Shown in pieces: positions 1 through 12,128 of a stretch of 64,000 bases of DNA. The DNA lies in assembly GCA_945910005.1 (NCBI GenBank), contig OX246738.1:25222332-25286331 (forward strand), given 5' to 3'. Each line of letters starts with the position of its first letter. Position 1 is the stretch's first letter. This DNA is from Isoperla grammatica (Eukaryota > Arthropoda > Insecta > Plecoptera > Perlodidae). The notes beneath the pieces are model-generated. The model did no database searches. It had not been told where the DNA came from and saw only the letters and a program-made list of their open reading frames with translations. The position numbers and the translations under genes are program-made.

Positions 1-1949
1 CCAATAATAACTATGATTTGCTCCAATGAAAGTGAGTGTGTAAATTGATTTTACTTCTGGCTCGTACTGTACAACCAAAGGTGCAACGAAACCTGGACGT
101 GCGAAGGTCACACCCAGTAAGCCGTGAAGTGAGGACCAATACTGACACCTCACGAGAAACTCAACAAAAAAAAGAAAAAGAAAATGTCGGCGAACAACTC
201 TTTTTTTATGAGACTTTTTAATAGTGGTAGGTCTTTAGAAGAAACACAATGAACAAGGTAATTCTTCATAGGCTGTACATGCTTAAAGGATAAGAGAGCA
301 GGTTTTTTTACCGGCTGTTTCGTATACGGGGGATATTTTAATTGTGTGGTAAATTATGTTTTATTTAAGGGAATTCTGGCTCTATTAATTAGGACTAGTA
401 CCCAAAGACATAAAGACGGATTCTGAATAGTAAGGGGCCCGGCCGTAGACGCTTGGCTTGTCTTGATGCCGCTAATCACCTCACAAGGGAATAACACGAT
501 GTGATTGCATCATCAGATATACTAACTTTATTTCTCTGTCAGCACCACAAGGTTTCTATCATATATAGTTGAGATTTGATGGGATATTTAAACTTGAATA
601 CATTTTGTACCCAATTATAGTAAAATTGTACTTTCCTTTAGTGGTCAATCGAATCATGAACTGTGTCTATCCCATTGGAAATCCATTGTTGCAAAGGATT
701 CTATACCAAATTTTGTATGCGTGTTATTTTCCATACAAACAAAATCCTTATTAACCATGCAGTTTACAAATAATTGGTCAACTATGAATACCGATCTTAT
801 ATTCCATGAATTATATGAATATCATTTTTCTATTGTATCTCAATACTGAATAGGATATAGTAATTTAATAAATACATGAAATAGTGTATCAGTCAGTATA
901 GGGTTCTTCAAGGTTTGAAATTGCAGGGTAAAATACCAAGTAATTATACTAGTGTAAACCATTGTTTTTCGACTAACTAAATACCTTAGAAAGTAGCCGA
1001 GCTAGAATATCTATCATGTAGACACACCTCCAAGTGCAATATTTTCTAAAAGCATCATTAGTTCTTCTTTTCTTTTGTCATAGTCATAACAGTAATGTTG
1101 TGTAATTTTACAATTTGATTGCAGCTGTCTATTATTTTCCCATTACTTGGGACAAAAACGGACAAAGTATTCAATCAAAACCATCAAAATTTCAAGATAA
1201 ATAATGTTCTCCAACTGCTATTAATAGCGTCTCCACCATTTTGCATGAATTTGGCAGTATTTTGTGCAAATTCTTGTAGTACGCTAATATGCTAATACGC
1301 ATACGGGTGTCGATCTTTTAAATCAGACACCCAGAGATAATTCAAATCTTAATATCAGGCTTTAGTCGCCATTATAATGAATAAGGTTATGTATGTAAAT
1401 ATTAAAAATAGAGAACGTAATATGTTTCTAATATTTTCTTATCGTTGTGGATATAAAGCGAATCTCAAAATTGCCAGTTATAGTAATATAACATAATTGC
1501 AGATTATCTTGACAGGACGTATCAAGGGAACCTTACATCGCTTCCAGCAAGTTGTGCACTAACTAACGGTTTATTGCATCATTTCCGAGAAGCTAATTAT
1601 AAAAAACTATAATTAAGTTAATGAGTTAAACCCATATATAGTGTTTACAACAATCATAACGTCATGAATAATTAAATTACATTGTAAAGGAAGAAATAAT
1701 TTAGAGGGCACATTTGTTCGCAATTCACTGCACATAAACTAGAAACTAATTAATTGACACCTGCAATACAATTCCGTTTTATCAGAGGCTTTACATTACA
1801 GGTCACTCACAGATCTACCGGTCATTGAGTTGCTGATAAAGCCGTGCCCGTGAATAGGTTATATAGCTTATCCTAAAATTAAAAGCATATTCTACAGATT
1901 GCATAACATGCTCAAACTCATTACCGTGTCACATGTATTCGGGGAGGGT
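1..1949. other. AT-rich non-coding stretch
   Basis: I see no gene, RNA gene or clear repeat here. The reading frames are short, mostly lack ATG starts, and have AT-rich codon content with no recognisable protein motif. It reads as intron or intergenic sequence. Confidence 0.6.
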
Positions 1950-2315
1950 AGCTCTAGTTAAATTCCGCACAAGAGTTTTATTTTTAAAATTATTATATAT
2001 CTCAAGAATGGATCTCGAAATCGAAAATCTGAATCTACAGCACTGTGTTTTGGTAGGCCTAAGCAATACAGACTGAATGAAATAACTGTAATCAATACCA
2101 TAGTTATTTTGATTATTAAATCCATAATTAGTTATAAAATGAATTACAGATAAAAAAAATACTGATTACAAGGTTAGACACATTTTAGAGTATTCAGTCT
2201 GTAGGGCTTAGGCCTACTTAGCCACAGTGCGGTAGATTCAGATTTTCGTTTTTGAGGTCCATTCTTGAGACATATAATTTAAAAATAAAAATCTTAACAA
2301 AACTAGCTGTCAGAG
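1950..2315. mobile_element. Foldback (inverted-repeat) element, ~365 bp
   Basis: Two arms are inverted copies of one another. The left arm (about 1950-2110) contains CTCAAGAATGGATCTC, a GAAAATCTGAATCTAC block, GCACTGTG, TAGGCCTAAG and CAGACTGAAT in that order. The right arm (about 2155-2315) carries the reverse complement of the same series in reverse order. The middle is AT-rich and also partly self-complementary (CTGTAATCAATA against TACTGATTACA). By eye the arms are roughly 80-85% alike. There is no coding capacity. This fits a non-autonomous foldback or MITE-type DNA element; I cannot see a clean target duplication, so the exact ends are uncertain. Confidence 0.75.
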
Positions 2316-2377
2316 GAGCACGTCAGGTAAAGCTTATGTGCGTAAAATATATCTCATTATACCCCTGAGGAAGGGGA

Positions 2378-2394
2378 GGGGGGGGGGGGGGGGG
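2378..2394. repeat. Poly-G run, 17 bp
   Basis: An uninterrupted run of 17 G follows the G-rich lead AGGAAGGGGA. It is one of twelve long G or C homopolymers in the window. Confidence 0.95.
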
Positions 2395-2678
2395 AGAGTT
2401 TTAAAATTATTATCATTGTATAAAAATGTTGCCAGAGCTTCAGTTCATGTTGGTTGGACTTGAATAGAAAGAAATCCCACTCATATTTTAAACTCAAGCT
2501 CGATTCATATTCAACTTCAAAACCCATTTTATTCTCAGATTCAGTTTATCTGTGTACAGTCCACATAATATTGATATCTAGATTATATCCATTAATTTTG
2601 TATTACAACTTCCCAAATGGAGTGTATATATGCGAACGAGAGATCCGACATGTCCTTGTGCATCACTTGCATCTAACT

Positions 2679-2702
2679 CCCCCCCCCCCCCCCCCCCCCC
2701 CC
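2679..2702. repeat. Poly-C run, 24 bp
   Basis: There are 24 consecutive C. With the poly-G run about 300 bp upstream it could form a G:C hairpin stem in single strands. Confidence 0.95.
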
Positions 2703-3139
2703 TCGGATTTTACGCAATTCCGTATACTTTATATCCTGATGTAAAACAGGTATTAGTCAGCTAAGCCTATTACGATAGATCCTACCTCAACCATCTACCC
2801 CCACCCCCTTTCTTACGGGGTATAATGGTATATGGGTATATTTCACGCCAGTGCAGGTATTAGTCAAAAACAAACAAATGTAGTTTTTGTGTGTGCGCAG
2901 TCGCAGTGCTGCTCGGATAGCTCAACCACAGGCTCAGCCACTCTGCACGGGTTGACGCTTGCTTGAAGCTGCGGTTTTCGGGATGAATAACTTCTCGATA
3001 TTTTTAATCAAAAAGTTGTTTCCATCGGAGCGAATCTTGACCACATTAACGCGTTAGACACGGTCGTGATTTTTGGTGCGTGGCCCGAGTTTCATCCTTC
3101 GTATCCCCCCCTCCTCCCCCTACGAGCGTGCTCAGGTGT

Positions 3140-3142
<3 letters not shown>

Positions 3143-3192
<50 letters not shown>
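3143..3192. repeat. (GA)n microsatellite
   Basis: About 25 perfect GA dinucleotides. The Ser/Leu and Glu/Arg reading frames through it on the two strands are repeat artefacts. Confidence 0.95.
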
Positions 3193-3195
<3 letters not shown>

Positions 3196-3319
3196 TTGTA
3201 ATGGCTGCAAGCTGCCGCAGCCAACACATATAATACCTTCCATCCACATAAACGAAACTATTAAACAGATGTTATGCTACAAAACGAGCGTTAGACATCT
3301 CAAGATGAACAATTAAAAA

Positions 3320-3560
3320 ATTAAGGCTGTGTCGTGTCCACCAACTGTGCCGAACACTCGATTTTAGTCTGTTAAAATTGCTTTAGAATGCGTTAAAATC
3401 GTCACTAAGAAAAATCAAGTATGTCATCTCTTAGAGAATTTAGCGCTCTTTCGTATGAATTTTCCTTCGTTGTAATAAATATTTCCATTTTTTTACATGT
3501 TTTATGACAAGTATATCGTGACAGTTTTTAAACATTTTAAAAGACAGAAATGACAACTGT
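3320..3560. repeat. Dispersed repeat, copy A (relative at ~48 kb)
   Basis: The stretch CTGTTAAAATTGCTTTAGAA followed by a TTAAAATCGTCA block matches, with scattered changes, CTGTGAAAATTGCTTTAAAC and TTAAAATTGTCA near 47,995-48,030. Further along, AATAAATATTTCCATTTTTT corresponds to ACAAATATTCCCGTTTTTTC at about 48,087. The order of blocks is the same in both places. The 3' part of this copy (GTGACAGTTTTTAAACATTT) is roughly complementary to its own TTAAAATCGTCAC block, so it can fold back. I read this as an old, diverged interspersed element of unknown class. Confidence 0.55.
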
Positions 3561-3732
3561 ACGTAATGATTGGAATATTTTAAATTTTGTTAATCCAGAC
3601 TTTATAGTTATTATGAAAGTAAAACCTTTGATGTTGCGCGGTTTTAATAGTTGACTCACCAACGAACTGCCATAGGGACAGATCGCTTGACAAAATCGGC
3701 CCTGACACTTAAAATAAATTTACCCTACTGCA

Positions 3733-3747
3733 CCCCCCCCCCCCCCC
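3733..3747. repeat. Poly-C run, 15 bp
   Basis: There are 15 consecutive C, followed by TTCCCACC. Confidence 0.95.
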
Positions 3748-4079
3748 TTCCCACCAGTAAGAACTTCCCTCCTACCAGAATATGACTAATTTTCCAGGTG
3801 AAACAAATATAGTTTCTACTTCTCAATTAGACAGTGATAATTTTACTGACATTGTCTTCACCAGTCTTGTTACAGCGGTCCTACCCGTATCTGTATCAGT
3901 ATGTCTTTACCCTTGTCTGCCTAATTCGGCCCTAGGAACTGCGGATAGCATGCGGACAGTCCACACTAAGAAATATTAGCAGAGTCCCTAGGTCTTGCTT
4001 AGCCTTTCTTCTATATTTTATATGTCATATTTTCTGATCGGTTTGAACGGGGGCGGCCGAAAAGCTCGACAGATGACGG

Positions 4080-4206
4080 CCTATCCGCCCTGTTTCCAAC
4101 ACTTTTTCCAGCCTATCCGCCCTGTTTCGAACACTTTTTCCAGCCTATCCGCCCTGTTTCCAACACTTTTTCCAGCCTATCCGCCTTGTGCCAACACTTT
4201 TTCCAG
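4080..4206. repeat. Minisatellite, 32 bp unit, 4 copies
   Basis: Unit starts at 4080, 4112, 4144 and 4176 each begin CCTATCCGCC and end CACTTTTTCCAG. The first three are 32 bp; the last is 31 bp with changes (CTTGTGCC). The reading frame across it is repeat-derived, with Pro, Phe and Pro-Cys motifs, and is not evidence for a gene. Confidence 0.95.
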
Positions 4207-4621
4207 ATGCATCTAGTGATATTTAGTAACAACAATATCGATCACATCAACATGTCTGTGGTTTGTAACGAGATATTACAACTAGTCTTGCAATACCTAA
4301 CGATCAGTGAAGTGTGCGCGTGGCTTGACTGGCTACCCAAGATATATTTAGAAAGGAAAGTGAATAGATGCAATACAAGGTCAAATAGGTAGGGTATGTA
4401 GATTTGTGTGTACCTATCTAATGTAACGAAATGTAGGTTTTTGTGTATAGAACAAAATGTATAATGGTTCTGGTATTGACGAGTTTATGATGAGCAAAAC
4501 CAGGAAAGCAGGCGTTAAAACTTCACATTTTATTTATATATATATGTGTGTGTGTTGTGTGTGTGTGTTGTATGTAAATGTGTTTTCCAATACCTCGGCA
4601 CAAAACTTAGATTAATACCCC

Positions 4622-4741
4622 AAAACACGAACTGTCATCATTTTTTTCATATTTTTCATATTATATAGAAAATTGTTAGGAAAGCGTGGTATTATGATGA
4701 TTGCCAAGGGACCGTCATATTAAAAAGGTTGAGAACCACTG
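4622..4741 (-). mobile_element. hAT-type transposon terminus
   Basis: Read on the minus strand, the sequence begins at 4741 with CAGTGGTTCTCAACCTTTTT, which matches the terminal inverted repeat style of Charlie-like hAT elements, a family known from many animals. I did not find the partner terminus upstream, so this is either one end of a larger decayed element or a truncated copy. The inner boundary given is arbitrary. There is no coding sequence. Confidence 0.6.
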
Positions 4742-5998
4742 ATAAAGAGCCTAATCTTGTGTTGAATCGCATTAATGTATAATGTATAGAGCTAAAGAAA
4801 TGCTTCGTAACATTTACATAACTGTCTCACTTTGTTCCAGACATGAGAAACGAGCGTCCGCCGCTGTAAATGCAGCTTTGCTGGCAAAGGAGACAAGGTA
4901 ATTAACAACTAAAAATAATTCCAGATAGTATTGTTTTGTCTCGTGTATATATAGTCAGGACGCTAACGTGCTAAGAAACAGTGAATTACCACCTGATGTT
5001 ATGGTTTTCTAGACGTCCAAGGCCTTCGGGCCACTTATATTTATTAAGAAGGTGATTGATTGATTGATTGATAGATACTTAGGCTTAACGTCTCATATTT
5101 TTGCCACTTGGCTAATCGATACGATGAGTGGGTGAAATATGAAGATGAAATAGAGGCTGTTTGGAGGAAAGGGGCGAGTAGGAAGGCGGGGAGAAAAGGG
5201 GAAAGGGGAGGAAAAGGGAGTGGGTAGGATAAAGGCTGCTAAAACACTTCCTCATACCCTCTACCACCTCTACGCCTCTACATAGATGATTGCTGAGAAG
5301 AAATACAAAAGCCCTATCGAACACCTGATTGCCAAGATCACCGGCTATATAATATGTGTCACTGTATATGATTTTCACTTGAGAATGCTGACGAATAAGT
5401 CAGCGAAACAGGTGTGAAATGAGATGCGAATACACTAAAAAAAATAACAAAATGTGGACTAATACTCAAAAGCACGAAACATCATACATACTCGTAAAAT
5501 CCCATTTATTTGTGTTCTTGTGTAGCATGTTGTCAAAGTTTTGGTGGTGATTTTGATTTCGGCGGGTTATGAAGTGGGGGGGAATGATTCTGTCAATAAG
5601 TAAATCACTTTGTAAAAAAGATGAGCTTGACTGGCAGAGTCTGTCTCCCCATTCTACCGCCGGCAGTATTATTCATGCGAATACGTTGCTGAATTCGTGC
5701 GGCTTCACAAAACACGAGCTAGGCGATATAAATAAATATACACAGGTTTTCGAAGCCAAACAAGCTATGTGGTCGTTTTATGTTGTGTTTTTCAGCCGAA
5801 ACTTGTGAATGTACATAAAACATGGAGTTTCAAATCGCGAGATTCGCGGTGAGCGCCCCAACCGGCGGTATTTGGAACCCTGGCAAGTTCGCAACTTACA
5901 GTGACTTTTGAGGCGTAACGTACGTGCAAAACATGGGTTCCCTTTACGTCGTCGAGATACCTTTTTTATTTTGACGGAGTTTTCAGACGTGATTTTTG
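4742..5998. other. Non-coding; short repeats only
   Basis: This holds a short TGAT tetranucleotide run (5053-5072) and a purine-rich tract (about 5150-5225). I see no convincing coding region. Confidence 0.55.
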
Positions 5999-6001
5999 TT
6001 A

Positions 6002-6189
6002 AGGCTGGTCCACACAGATTTTTTAAGCATAAGATTTAAGGTTTTAAGACGTTGTTTTAAGAACAATGAAAACAATGTCTTAAAACTAAAACTTTGTGTG
6101 AACGCCAGTACGTGTTTCCTATGATCCAACTTTACGACTACGCGTTAAACCTTAAATCTTATGCTTAAAAAATCTGTGTGGACCATCCT
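6002..6189. mobile_element. Intact MITE, PIF/Harbinger-like, 188 bp
   Basis: The left end AGGCTGGTCCACACAG and the right end CTGTGTGGACCATCCT are inverted repeats. Positions 6007-6044 are the exact reverse complement of 6147-6184 (38 bp). The TIR extends outwards to about 43 bp with one mismatch. The element is flanked on both sides by TTA (5999-6001 and 6190-6192). Three-base TWA target duplications are characteristic of PIF/Harbinger transposases. At 188 bp with no reading frame it is a non-autonomous passenger that needs a transposase supplied elsewhere. The nearly perfect TIRs suggest fairly recent insertion. Confidence 0.9.
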
Positions 6190-6481
6190 TTACAACCAAA
6201 CAGAATAATACAAACAGTTCATGTATATGTTTAATCTTTTACGCCTTAATTGAGACAGCTGTATAAGATAATGTTTAGCGAATCTATGTTATTATCTTCA
6301 TATCGTAATATATGTGCACATTGATGACAATTTATTTATTTATTTATTGCCTATATCAAAATTATATTATGAGTCATGAATAGTTGCATATTTTGTCTCG
6401 CAAGTATGCAAAATATATTATGATAACATTAGGTGTTAAGAAAACGTATTGTTAATATTTTATTGATGAGAATGAAATGGA

Positions 6482-6507
6482 GGGGGGGGGGGTGGGGGGG
6501 GGGGGGG
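6482..6507. repeat. Poly-G run interrupted by one T
   Basis: Eleven G, one T, then fourteen G. A C15 run lies about 210 bp downstream. Confidence 0.95.
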
Positions 6508-6719
6508 ATTTTCAGAGCACACATCTGATTTTAGTTTTAATTTGTGTCAAATTTAAAAGTGTAAATTCATCTCCTCTAGAAAATGTCTGCCAACCATACA
6601 CGAGATCAACCAGATTGACGCGTTATGCGTACATCACATCCATGGCGTTTCCGGTTACAAATACTATCCAGAACAAATTTTGATTCCAGTTTCTTCAGTG
6701 AAAAGTATTAAAGATGATG

Positions 6720-6734
6720 CCCCCCCCCCCCCCC
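6720..6734. repeat. Poly-C run, 15 bp
   Basis: There are 15 consecutive C, followed by a C-rich tail (TTCAAACCCTCCCCTCACC). Confidence 0.95.
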
Positions 6735-8704
6735 TTCAAACCCTCCCCTCACCGATATACTTACAATTGTCCTTACATGTATATTTTGATGTGCAGAGAC
6801 TCAAAATCAACCAACAATAAAATCAATGATAATTACATTGGTGATTGAGTATATTGTTTACGACCAAGCGTAGCAACATAAAATAAGATCGTAATGTGAT
6901 ACGGAGCAGATTTTCATCAAAGACATAAAACCTTGCGAAAGTTGTAAAACAGCCGTAGAACTGCTGAATCAGAATACCGACGCGGGTGGTTTTCACACAT
7001 CAAGAAGAAACAAGCCATAAGCACACTTATATAACACAACAGGTACTATGTTGTTGTCTTTTGTTTTGTTGTACTGGGCGTTTCGGCCAACGCTTGAAAA
7101 CACTGGACAGCTGTTCAAACAATTATATTTTATATCTCAAAGCAAGATTCTTACTAAAAGAACAGTCACCACTCTTTATCTCAACCCTTGCAATCTGCGT
7201 GCAGTTTATGCATCTGCATTGCATAATAATGACTAAACTCATTATCAAGCAAACGTTTCATAAACTCGACAGCTTTCACTGTGTGAGCATTGTGCACTAT
7301 ACCTCTGCCAGATGTTAGAACCGTTTTATTATAACTTGAAGCCATTATAACTTGTACAACACATGACCAAATAAGTCAAGGCGCACGGAACAATGTGACT
7401 TATGGTCATGATCTGCATCTGATAAACAAGAGAAACACTTGACGCATGCGTAACAGACGTCACACCAAGTGCACACGGGTTCTCGTTATCGGGGTATTCA
7501 ATAACGAATAGGTCGTGTGTATAAGAAACAGGTGTGCTGTGCTGTGTAGTGTGTAAATGACACACACTCATTATTCAGTATTTGTTAAAATGCGTTAACA
7601 TGTGTTTCGTGCCGTGGATAAAACATGGCTTCCAACACACTATAGATGACACTGCATAGATTGGCATGAGTTATGCTGTGTTGAAGGTTATAAATTGGAG
7701 TTCAGACTTCAGTGAGAATATCGGAAGGAGGTGTAATAAATACGATTGTGCTACTTTGTTTGGGTAAAAATGTTAAAAGTTATACACAGACAATATCAAC
7801 GATATGACGGTCCCGTTGAGAAGTCACGTAGAGATTATATCCTGAAAACATTCCTATCACGACAGACATTCTCCGCTTACGAAACACTAATTCGCAATGA
7901 AATGCAAGAAGAAGAAGAACTATGTTTCACACATTTCAATTAAGATCCATTAACAGAACACTTAAACAAAACAAAATAAAAACCTGTGTAAAAAAACTGC
8001 TGTGTCGTCAATTTGCTGAACGACTGTCACACGTTATTAGTTTGTGTATTGATTGGAAACAATTTTTCACCCAAACAACGGACCAAATTTAAATACTGAT
8101 AAAGAATTTAACATTCAATGAATTTGTAAGTATAATTAGCAATAACATGTATTCTATGACGTCAGAATCAACTTGCCTTGTTTCGTCTCTCCTTCAGACT
8201 AGCCGGAACTCACTAAAACAAGTTTTTAATTAAGGGTTATAAACCCAAAAAGCGTTGTGTTATTGGTTTGTTTACATTGAATTCTAGCGTTTTCATTGAT
8301 AACGTGAGACTTCTGGGACGTTTGAAATACTAAGCTAACAATTAATGATAAATACCACAACGTAATAATTCCTATAATAGACTAACGGAACGATAACTTG
8401 CCTCAACAGATCATTCATTGTCCATCCTCCATATATTCTTGGTTACGGTCGGTGTCAAGGCAAAAACCTGCATTGTAGAACTATACATAATAGTATTCAA
8501 CGTAATAATAAGACGGTGGTTATATATAAAATATGGGCATGCATATATATTCACTTGAAATCAAGTAAATAATCCCGAAGATTCCATGAATCCCAAAAAA
8601 TGTATACATACATAAACAGAAATTTGGGACTCAAGTTACAAGATCTAATTTTTAATGGGGAATTTTTAGACAGTTAATTATATGCATCGACCTTCGTTGC
8701 TATA
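6735..8704. other. Non-coding stretch
   Basis: The reading frames are short and composition-driven. One perfect CRE palindrome, TGACGTCA, lies at 8157-8164. I found no gene, RNA gene or repeat that I can support. Confidence 0.5.
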
Positions 8705-8830
8705 TATAAGACGGCAGCAAGGCACCGTTTACATGAAAACCAGCCCGAACTGGGAACTGAACCCTAGACCTTTGATTCAGGTATAAACCTGCTATTCCCT
8801 CGTAATAGCTTACGACATGATCATACTCCA
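8705..8830 (-). mobile_element. tRNA-derived SINE head (minus strand)
   Basis: On the minus strand an A-box-like segment (AAGCTATTACGAGGGAATAG) is followed about 30 bases later by a B-box-like GGGTTCAGTTCCC, the spacing of an RNA polymerase III internal promoter. The acceptor stem does not close into a standard cloverleaf, so this is better read as a SINE than as a functional tRNA gene. The 3' tail runs GGCTGGTTTTCATG and onward. Confidence 0.45.
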
Positions 8831-8889
8831 CACGTCTTGTGCTTTATGTATTTAAAAGCATGTAAAAGTCAAAGCAACCTAAATCCTGT

Positions 8890-9095
8890 CCACACTGCCG
8901 TAGACAGTAGAAATGAAAGCGTTCACAATGACCATGCTACTGAGAGTCAGCTGTTGACGGCAACAATCACGTGACACCTATCTAGATTGGTTGATTCCTA
9001 CGTCCTTACGTCTTTACGCCTTTACGTTTAGTGTTTGCAAACTTCCAAATCTACGCCTAAGTGTTTGTCTACGTAAAGTGAATGTGGACGGAAAC
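8890..9095. mobile_element. Probable MITE with imperfect TIRs
   Basis: The left end reads TCCTGTCCACACTGCCGTAG. The reverse complement of the right end reads TTCCGTCCACATTCACTTTA and then ACGTAGACA. Both therefore share a TCC-GTCCACA core followed by GTAGACA, with indels. The core resembles the GGTCCACACAG terminus of the MITE at 6002, so the two may be distantly related. Internally there are repeated TTACG motifs. The exact boundaries and target duplication are unclear. Confidence 0.5.
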
Positions 9096-10850
9096 TTCTT
9101 TTACACATTTACAAATTTATTTAAATTAAATTTTAATTTTTTTTAAATTTCGTATTCTTTAGTCTGTTGTCCGTACAAAGCAAAAAACTGCATCAAAATT
9201 GATTGAATGGTATCTTTGTCAGATGCTAACTGGTAGAACCCTGTAAATTCAAGACGTCAAAGTTGCAATGTGAATGGGTCTTTATGGATGCTGACTATGA
9301 ATGAGCGAGGCTCGGCTAACCAAACGTCAGCACTCATCTGTGATGTCAGCATCCAGAATCCACTAGTTGCTATGGAACTACTTTACAAGCACGTCCTATC
9401 AAATATACTGGCCACGCCGTAAGAAGCGAGGTGGCCCCTAAAATTCTGAGAAGAGACGGTCGCTCCACAGGTCTATTTCAACGGTATTCAACTCGAGATT
9501 GCCCGATAGCTGCATTTTTATCGTCCACTGCATTGACTGCACCAACCGTGAATGGAATGCGACCCCACCACGTCTGACAACAGGCAGACGATATTATCAC
9601 TACAATACTTTAGGCAGGAGAACGGGATGCAACTAGATTTAGGTTGGTAGTTGTCACATGCGTCATTTCACTATTATATAATCCGTGACGACAACACCTT
9701 GCAAGTTAACGTGACGCGACTATACCCATGCACCACAGCCGACAAGTGACTGTGAGTAGGGATCCATTATACGGGCAGTAATATACCCTACAGCAGGCCC
9801 ACACCGTATAATGACAAGATTATATTTATTGCCGCTTGATTATCGTTTACGCCAATTCATACTGTCCGATGTACACGTACAACCCCCGCCCATATAATCA
9901 TTGATTGCGCTGTCCTTCCAGGAAATGTTGCGTCGCGCATTCAAATCCCCTGAAAACCTCTATAACCCGCACAACCATATCTCGTCTGAGAACATGCAAA
10001 TGATCTGAAATAATATTATATAATTATAATGGGTGCATACATTAAGGCATTTAAATGTATATTTTTTCTTAATTAGGCCTACTGCAGAGTATTTAGAAAA
10101 AAATAAGGATTAAACGTTTCATGGAATTGGTATCTTATATATACTTATTTATTAAGTGCAAAGATAAACGTATTGTTATCTGCCGATGTTACTGTACTTT
10201 TCATCGTACATTTGAAATATTTTGATTTGTTTATAAGTTACTGGGAATGGGATATTCAGACATAATTTTATTTTAATTACTTATTGTTAGTTTACAGAGG
10301 CAAAATCATATTAATTAAGGTATTAATATTAATTATATCATTTTGTTTAGCCTAATTAATTTTGTATTAAAAAACGCAATATTTGTGATTTTCTAAAATT
10401 ATTAATTTGAAACCATGTTACTAATGTATTCGTGAACACACGTTTGATTATGCTTCAATGACAAGTTGAAACTATGCAACATTTTAGGTACCTCATATCA
10501 AACATTCCTCCTGAGAACTGAAAAGTCTTCCCCCCTGCAGGTGAAAGCGTCACAGGTTTGAGTTATCGCATTTTTCGTTGTGTCTAATCCACAGTTATGA
10601 TCTTTGGAACAAAACGAGATTCTCGGAAAATGTTTTCCGTAAACTATAAATCCAAGATTGGGCGTAATAAACGAGTGTCCAATCTACATTTTCAAAGAGT
10701 TAGTTAATTATGAACACACGTCAAAGCTGTTAGATTTATTAGCGTGTTATATTAATATGTAAAAGATTCTAAGATTCGTAAGTAAGCCACGGCACTCCCT
10801 ATACAGATGAGATTCTGAAGGAGTGACATGAAATTGACGGAAATGTCTTG
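9096..10850. other. Non-coding stretch
   Basis: The part from 9,200 to 9,980 has a higher GC content and balanced composition; the rest is very AT-rich. I see no coding region or recognisable RNA. Confidence 0.5.
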
Positions 10851-11072
10851 TTTTTTTTAGTAACATCTTGAAAACATTGCACAATATTGAAAAATATGTG
10901 ATCGTTATTAATTAGTGCTTTCGTAAGAACTTAACCCAGTTTAGAAATGTTTCGAATAAATTTAGTCATGAATGTTATTTGGTTTATTTTCGCCCAAAAC
11001 AACCGTAACAATTGAAATATTTTTACTTGTTGAATCCAGTTTTTAGTTCTCAAGATGTTACTACAAAAAAAA
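10851..11072. mobile_element. Inverted-repeat element, ~220 bp
   Basis: The left end has TTTTTTTTAGTAACATCTTG then AAAAC. The right end has GTTCTCAAGATGTTACTACA followed by A8, which is its inverted copy with one substitution and one small indel. The arms are about 25 bp. The interior is AT-rich and non-coding. It is probably a MITE of unassigned superfamily. Confidence 0.55.
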
Positions 11073-11961
11073 TTTCGTGCGGTATTATTAATATTGAGAC
11101 TATACCCTTTACCGATGAGACTAAGGTCCCATTCACAGAAACTTTGTAGATCTTCGATTTAATAATCTCGTATTAGCAACCATGATACGAAATCAAATCA
11201 ACACACATTACATTGTCTTCTACCAGTCAGCAGTCGCCATGTTTGTCCGAGAAAATCTCTGATTAGCAGCTAATCTAGGGACAAAACGTTTGGTGAAGCA
11301 GAAACTATACTATACGTTCCACACTATGCTACGCCGCCGTTTTACGGTCAGACGTGTGTTCTTGAATACAAAGAATGCTGGGACAGAAGAATGCAAGATA
11401 ACGCACTATATATTAGAAGTAGAGCCTATTTGAACATTTAGACACATATTTACACTAATAAGTAGGCCTATGCATCACTAATGAATAGAGACATTTTAAA
11501 TTAACAATAAAAGGAGATATGTTGAGTCAAGTGCACAAATGTTGTGTCCAAGTGATTTATATTGTTCTCTAATGGGGAAACTATCAAGTCGACACGATAC
11601 GAAAGTAAATTCACAAAGCATCCTCATAATAAAATGGTAAAATGGTTTGGTTTGGTATAAGACTTATCCATCATAGGTTTGTCAACTTTTTATTTGTCCA
11701 AAATTACATTTTTTAATTGTTAGATTTTTTAAATATACATCAATACAAAGAAAAAAGTATTACCTCCACAGTTCAAAAAAGTTAATTCAACACAGTTAAT
11801 AACAGTTAAGCTAGTAATTCTTACATATTATAAGGATCAATACGGTATTATTTTGTTTCCAATGCTTGGGTGCCTAACTAAATATATGTAACTAAAAAAT
11901 AATTCAATATAATATGCGCTTTGTTGTGTGCACTCTCATTTTTTGATCAATAGTACTCTTG
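11073..11961. other. Non-coding stretch
   Basis: AT-rich with no supported gene. One TAGGCCTA octamer lies at 11463-11470. Confidence 0.5.
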
Positions 11962-12128
11962 CATAGTCCAGACTCAAGTCTTCCTCAACACAGCCTCTCC
12001 TCAGCCTCGCCCAACCACCAATCACGGAGCGGTATTGCCATCGTGGACCGCTCTGTAATAATTGGTGGCTTGGTGAGACTGAGGAGAGACTGAGTTGGGG
12101 AGGGCTTGAGCTTGAGGGTGAACTATAG
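11962..12128. mobile_element. Palindromic MITE, ~165 bp
   Basis: The two halves are inverted copies. The left half reads ATAGTCCAGACTCAAG, CTCCTCAGCCTCGCCCAACC, ACCAATCACGGAGCGGT. The right half, reverse complemented, reads ATAGTTCACCCTCAAG, CTCCTCAGTCTCACCAAGCC, ACCAATTATTACAGAGCGGT. Only about 15 bp separate the arms, so the element folds into one long hairpin. It is GC-richer than its flanks and non-coding, as expected of a foldback-type non-autonomous DNA transposon. Confidence 0.8.
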
